A stretch of 23,470 nucleotides of DNA from Pelargonium cotyledonis (lineage: Eukaryota; Streptophyta; Magnoliopsida; Geraniales; Geraniaceae), in contig JAYMTA010000876.1 in NCBI GenBank assembly GCA_036897625.1, forward strand, positions 1-23,470, written 5' to 3'. The first letter of the stretch is position 1. Every line of letters starts with the position of its first letter. The notes under the pieces were generated by a model that worked only from the letters and a program-made list of their open reading frames with translations, was not told the DNA's origin and made no database searches. Made by a program: the position numbers and the translations under genes. Below are positions 19,791 through 23,470 of this stretch, in pieces.

Positions 19791-20947
19791 GTTTTCGCGC
19801 GAAGTTTTGTACACTGATTTTCTGTATATCATGTATACCCTCATGTTCCTTCCCTTTTTACCAGCTTACTTTGGAGGTCCACAATAAAATAGAAGCTGTA
19901 GAAAGAAATAATCAGACATTCACATAATGTGGGCTGCAATTATCAGACAATTAAGTCATTTATATTTTAAGCTGTTAACTAAGTAGAAGAAGTTCAACTT
20001 CAATTTTGTGTATGTATATGGGATAATCAGACATGATATGATCACCTCACATTCGCCTGAGCCTCCCTCCTTCCTTTGAGAAAACAAAACTATCACAGAG
20101 GCCCCTAGAAGACTCCGGGAGGAGCTCCCCCACTCCTGAGTATGACCACAACACTCAACGTCGGTCTACGAGAGAACAAAATTTTAAGGAGGCTCAGCTC
20201 ATCACCTCTTCTCGACATTTCACCTCCACTAGAGGCCTTCAAGATTTCCGCCTCCCCAACACAACACCCCCGAGAAGCTAGAACTCAAACTCCTGATTAT
20301 GAAGTGAAGCCGCCTCATCAACAACCTACCAACGACGACATGTGATGAGAACGGTTTGTGACTTGTGAATATAAGTACTTTTTTTGTGTGCATTTTTACA
20401 CATGATATCATGTTGAGATTGTGTGTTGAAAACACATTTAGAGTCTATCGCTTAACGATGTGCTATCTTGCACAAATAACATTCTCACCATTAAGATCAA
20501 GAAACTCACATGACTGACGATATAGAGTTTTTTAAAAATTTATATACTATTTTGACAAAACGATGATACATTTTAGTGTGCTTCTTTAATCATAATTGTA
20601 GAAACGCGTTAACAAGATTATCCCACCCAATAAAATTTAATGGATCATCAATCCCACCTACAAATTCGTTGTTACCGATTTGCCTAAAATATAACAGGTG
20701 TAATGTTTTGATTGAATTAAGATACAAATTTATGAAATAGTGATTATTTGCCGGTATAAACTAGCTTCAAGAAAACTATAATATTTTTATTTGAAATTAC
20801 TACCCCAAATTGTTTGGAAGTGAGTCTTGTTTCCAAAATTAAGAATCTAGAGGTTAGTTTAACGTGTAGACCCTTCATTTATATCTCTACAGTTTATTCG
20901 CAACACCAACCTCACATGAGATCAATAATAAATTCAAAATCGATGAT

Positions 20948-20955
20948 TTTTCCAC
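20948..20955 (+). promoter_or_regulatory. WK-box-like TTTTCCAC upstream of the single-domain WRKY gene
   Basis: TTTTCCAC matches the WK box reported for tobacco WRKY12, a WRKYGKK protein that does not use the standard W-box. It lies 17 bp before a TATA-like run and 58 bp before the ATG. The adjacent gene encodes a WRKYGKK domain, so cross-regulation is conceivable. This is motif-level evidence only. Confidence 0.35.
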
Positions 20956-20972
20956 GACATTTCTCGGCACTG

Positions 20973-20979
20973 TATATAT
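20973..20979 (+). promoter_or_regulatory. Candidate TATA box of the single-domain WRKY gene
   Basis: TATATAT, 34 bp before the ATG. If it is used, the leader would be only around ten bases, so the real start of transcription may be directed by another element. Confidence 0.35.
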
Positions 20980-21012
20980 GTATAGGATCGCATTCAAAAG
21001 TTAGTTAAATTA

Positions 21013-22205
21013 ATGGCGGGGAAGAAAGAATCCAGCAGATATTCGGTGCCGACAGGAGTCACCGTCGACGCCGCCTTGGGCGTCGCGTGTTCGAGTCCCG
21101 GTCCTCTCACTCTGGTCTCCAGGCTCTTCTCCGACTGCTACGATCTGGACCTCTCCGTCTCTCGGCTACTGCCGCCTCTTCCTCTGGAGGACGTTTGGGC
21201 CAAGGAGGGTTTTGGGGATGATACTATTCCATTGCTCACTATGCCACCGGACCGGTTCACCACCTCCGGCCTCCTTAACTCGCCGGAGTTCTTTCTGCAT
21301 CAGGTTATTTGATAAATCAATTCTCTACTTCTTTTCCCTAGCTATTCAGTTTGTTGGATCAAACGATTTAGACGTTTTAAATTCTCTTTGAGTCTCAAGT
21401 TCGGGATGGGTTTGGTCCCAATTTTTGATGCTCTTTCTTGTAGGGTACACCTTTTGGGAAGTCACAGCAACAGCAACAGGTGATTCTGAGGGATGATAAT
21501 GATCATGATCAGCTTTTTTGTGAGCCTGATTTGCATTTTCATTCACCACCAGATTCTGTGATCTCCAATGTTAATAATATTGCTACTACAAACCATCATC
21601 AGCAGAGGCAAATGCAGCCCTCAACACCATTAATATCCTACTCTTCAAGTAACCATCAAATTGTTTCACAACCAGCTGTTAGCAGTAGCAGGGTCGAAGC
21701 TCGTGCTGAAATGAAAGTTGAGCTGAGCGATGACGATGATGATGAACCCAATCCTAAGAGAAGGCAAGTTCTATTACAAGAGCATTACACACCATATAAA
21801 GGTTGTTATATATGCATTAATTGCAATATTGCATGTTTGTGTTTTACAGAAACACTACAGTTACTGCAGCTGAGCCAAAGATCATAGTGCAGACGAGAAG
21901 TGAAGTAGATGTTTTGGATGATGGGTATAGATGGCGCAAGTATGGCCAGAAAGTGGTAAAGGGCAATCCACATCCAAGGTACCTATAAAACCTCATAATT
22001 CATATATATCCAATCCAATCCAATCATATATACATATATTAATGTGGTGTGGTGTGGTGTGTGCAGGAGCTATTACAAATGCATAGACTCAGGATGCAAT
22101 GTGCGCAAGCATGTAGAGAGAGCTTCAAATGACCCCAACGCAGTGCTCACCACTTATGAAGGAAAACACACTCATGGCCTCCCATTACCCAAAACTAGAC
22201 ACTGA
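21013..22205 (+). CDS. WRKY factor derived from group I by loss of the N-terminal WRKY domain
   Basis: Exons: 21013-21303, 21444-21763, 21850-21978, 22067-22205, giving about 292 residues. Exon order and phases match the upstream WRKY gene, and the N-terminus shares its motifs: [32 protein letters not shown], then [11 protein letters not shown]. The segment with LHF and QMQP still aligns, but everything from the pre-domain linker through the first WRKY domain is missing. Exon 2 is 320 nt against 716 nt, an in-frame difference of 396. The remaining linker ([20 protein letters not shown]) and the C-terminal domain are intact: WRKYGQK at 232-238, CIDSGC, HTH. The intron after 21763 also has a GC donor (AG/GCAAGT) but is 86 nt; retention would put a stop before the WRKY domain. 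The protein should bind W-boxes through a single domain. By domain number it would be filed as group IIc, though its ancestry is group I. Confidence 0.9.
22043..22062. repeat. GTGTG repeat abutting a splice acceptor
   Basis: Roughly four TGTGG-type units lie immediately before the GTGCAG acceptor of the last intron of the single-domain WRKY gene, in place of a pyrimidine tract. The next intron upstream ends in a more usual TTTTACAG. Confidence 0.6.
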
Positions 22206-22639
22206 TCATCATCTTCTTCTCTTTCAAATACTATACAGCATGTAAAGAACTATTTGGGTCAAACGCTGATATCAACTTTTAAGTTTTATTTGTCACAAAG
22301 CAATCTCTTATCCAACAAGTTGACGTGTGTTATCTATCTTTTGAGTATTTGCAGACTTGCAGCTGTAACTTTACTTTTAGTTTTTGACTGAACATTAGCA
22401 AGACCTTCCATTTTCATATCCGTTGTTGGGACTTGGGAGGGACTGTCATAGAACATTAAAGCTGCAGACCATTTTTTTAACCATGGAATGGTAATGAATT
22501 GTCTGTTTATTTGAAACCAAAAGTTGTTGTATTGTATTTGTTGGACGAACCAATAAGTAAAGGATCTATAACCAAAACATCTTATAATGTAAGGGACAGT
22601 TTGGTGAAAACTGTAGTGAGGTGGCTTAACCTAATTGCT
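22206..22639. other. WRKY 3' flank and kinase-gene upstream region
   Basis: AT-rich, with no coding signal I trust. The open frame at 22499-23035 is low-complexity leader sequence, not a gene. Confidence 0.55.
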
Positions 22640-22645
22640 TATAAA
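22640..22645 (+). promoter_or_regulatory. Candidate TATA box of the terminal gene
   Basis: TATAAA in the context GCTTATAAACC. It predicts transcription from about 22670 and a leader of about 510 nt before the ATG at 23182, unless an intron lies within. Confidence 0.45.
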
Positions 22646-22784
22646 CCAACTAACCAACCACACCAGAAAGAAACAGAGCAAAAACAGAGCCCTCCCAACG
22701 GTTACATTTCACCTTTTCTTTTCTTTTGCTTTGTCCAAAACAACAAACCCCTATTTTGGACCCACGAATTGCATCTTTTTTCAA

Positions 22785-22809
22785 TCTCTCTCTCTCTCTC
22801 TCTCTCTCT
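22785..22809. repeat. (TC)n microsatellite in the 5' leader
   Basis: Twelve and a half uninterrupted TC units. CT tracts are common in plant core promoters and leaders and are often polymorphic. Confidence 0.95.
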
Positions 22810-23034
22810 GCTTTCGGACCAGCAACACAATTGGACCCATAAATTGCAGCGCAGATCTTGCTTTCCCATACAGACTCAACACACGCACATACGCAGAACA
22901 ATTCGTTCCAATTTCTCTCTCTTTGAGTGTGTCACACACAAACAGAGACCATCCAATCCAGAAATAACAGCAGAGAGAAAAAGAAAGAAAGCAAGAAGAA
23001 TTGGGAGTGATTTGAATCAAAAATTACTAAATTA

Positions 23035-23067
23035 ATGGGAGACCAATCGATGGAAGAGATAATGTGA
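23035..23067 (+). other. Upstream ORF 1 of the terminal gene
   Basis: ATG to TGA encoding ten residues (MGDQSMEEIM) in the predicted leader, 115 bp before the main ATG. Could reduce translation of the main frame if it lies in the mature mRNA. A leader intron cannot be excluded. Confidence 0.35.
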
Positions 23068-23072
23068 GGTCC

Positions 23073-23102
23073 ATGCCTATTTGTAGCCTATTCTTCAATT
23101 GA
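23073..23102 (+). other. Upstream ORF 2 of the terminal gene
   Basis: ATG to TGA encoding nine residues (MPICSLFFN), beginning six bases after uORF 1 ends. Together they would form a tandem pair of short uORFs before the main start. Confidence 0.35.
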
Positions 23103-23125
23103 GTGATTCTTCTTTTGTTTCTTTC

Positions 23126-23153
23126 TTCCTTCCTTCCTTCCTTCCTTCCTTCC
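23126..23153. repeat. (TTCC)7 microsatellite in the 5' leader
   Basis: Seven perfect TTCC units, 29 bp before the start codon. Likely length-variable between individuals. Confidence 0.95.
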
Positions 23154-23181
23154 TGGTTGGTGCTTCGGGAATCGGCGGCTA

Positions 23182-23470
23182 ATGGGTTGCATATCCTCGA
23201 AGCAGGCGGTGTTTGATGCATCTCCTGCTGTCGAGCGCTGCCGCCGCCGCCTCCCTCCTCTCCTTCCCAGAGCAGCAGCCGGCGGAGGAAAAGGAAGAAA
23301 GGAAACCCATCCCGACCACGCCTCTTCTATTTCCAGGTGTTCTTCCAAATACCCCCATTCCGGGGTCTTGTCTTTTCGGGACAAGGAGGAGGATCAGGAG
23401 GCTGAGGACCTCAGGAACAAGAACCGGATCAACAGTTACAGGCTCCAGGAGGGGGAGAAATTGAGTGAGA
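23182..23470 (+). CDS. N-myristoylated protein, probably a CDK-like Ser/Thr kinase (5' part only)
   Basis: The open frame runs from the ATG at 23182 off the end of the window (96 codons seen). It begins MGCISSKQAVFDASPAVE: Gly2 for N-myristoylation and Cys3 for palmitoylation, predicting plasma-membrane attachment. This start is typical of the plant At1g54610/IBS1-type kinase family, whose kinase domain begins after about 100 or more disordered residues. The rest seen here is basic and low-complexity (RRRLPPLLPRAAAGGGKGRK), then acidic and basic (FRDKEEDQEAEDLRNKNR), as expected of such a leader. No kinase motif is in the window, so the family call rests on the N-terminus alone. Other MGC-type proteins, such as myristoylated phosphatases or receptor-like cytoplasmic kinases, are possible. 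The leader carries two short uORFs and two microsatellites. Confidence 0.55.
   Translation, partial: MGCISSKQAVFDASPAVERCRRRLPPLLPRAAAGGGKGRKETHPDHASSISRCSSKYPHSGVLSFRDKEEDQEAEDLRNKNRINSYRLQEGEKLSE

Larger units (their letters stand above)
19791..21012. other. Spacer between the two WRKY genes
   Basis: Starts with the 3' flank of the two-domain gene. From about 20040 to 20345 there is a GC-richer block, unlike its AT-rich surroundings, open in one + frame (20142-20345) and one - frame (20435-20229); I recognise neither product. It may be a transposon fragment or a dead exon. The remainder is AT-rich up to the promoter of the next gene. Confidence 0.5.

Noticed and set aside
22499-23035. 178-codon + strand frame upstream of the terminal gene
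   Set aside because: Made of low-complexity leader sequence including the TC repeat (SLSLSLSLL); not protein-like.
1-23470. tRNA, rRNA, CRISPR arrays, bacterial-type operons or integrated virus genes
   Set aside because: Looked for on both strands; no cloverleaf-type tRNA, regularly spaced direct-repeat array or viral polymerase or coat motif was recognised. The only retroelement signal is the RNase H remnant.

Overview
The window looks like nuclear DNA of a dicotyledonous flowering plant. The genes are intron-rich with AT/T-rich GT..AG introns. Proteins carry chloroplast transit peptides, and the families are plant-type: plastid chorismate mutase, early nodulin-like phytocyanin, group I WRKY factors and an N-myristoylated plant kinase. 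Small TIR elements (MITEs) and a retroelement RNase H remnant sit between and inside genes. Every recognised gene is on the + strand. I cannot name the species.

Layout. 249-3952 and 4799-6703: two tandem plastid chorismate mutase genes with identical lengths for coding exons 2-6. 6704-9424: a transposon-littered spacer with two MITEs, a minus-strand RNase H remnant and a diverged direct repeat. 9425-11497: a two-exon GPI-anchored early nodulin-like protein whose copper ligands are mostly lost. 12511-16293: a chloroplast-targeted DUF3598/lipocalin-like gene with a possible in-frame TGA. 17642-19790: a two-domain group I WRKY gene whose C-terminal domain reads WRKYGKK. 21013-22205: its tandem relative, which has lost the N-terminal WRKY domain and keeps a canonical WRKYGQK C-terminal domain. 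23182-23470: the first coding stretch of an MGCISSK-type (N-myristoylated) protein, probably a CDK-like kinase, cut by the window end.

The most interesting part is the WRKY pair. The two paralogues have been altered in complementary ways: a changed DNA-contact heptapeptide in one, loss of a whole WRKY domain in the other. They share a GC-AG intron whose retention would have opposite outcomes in the two genes. The downstream copy has a WK-box-like TTTTCCAC just upstream of its TATA box, which is the site type reported for WRKYGKK proteins. The chorismate mutase pair shows a parallel theme: conserved catalytic residues, but charge changes at several conserved acidic positions and a promoter G-box seen only in the second copy. 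I found no tRNA, rRNA, CRISPR array or operon-like arrangement. All exon boundaries were inferred by eye from splice signals and frame continuity.
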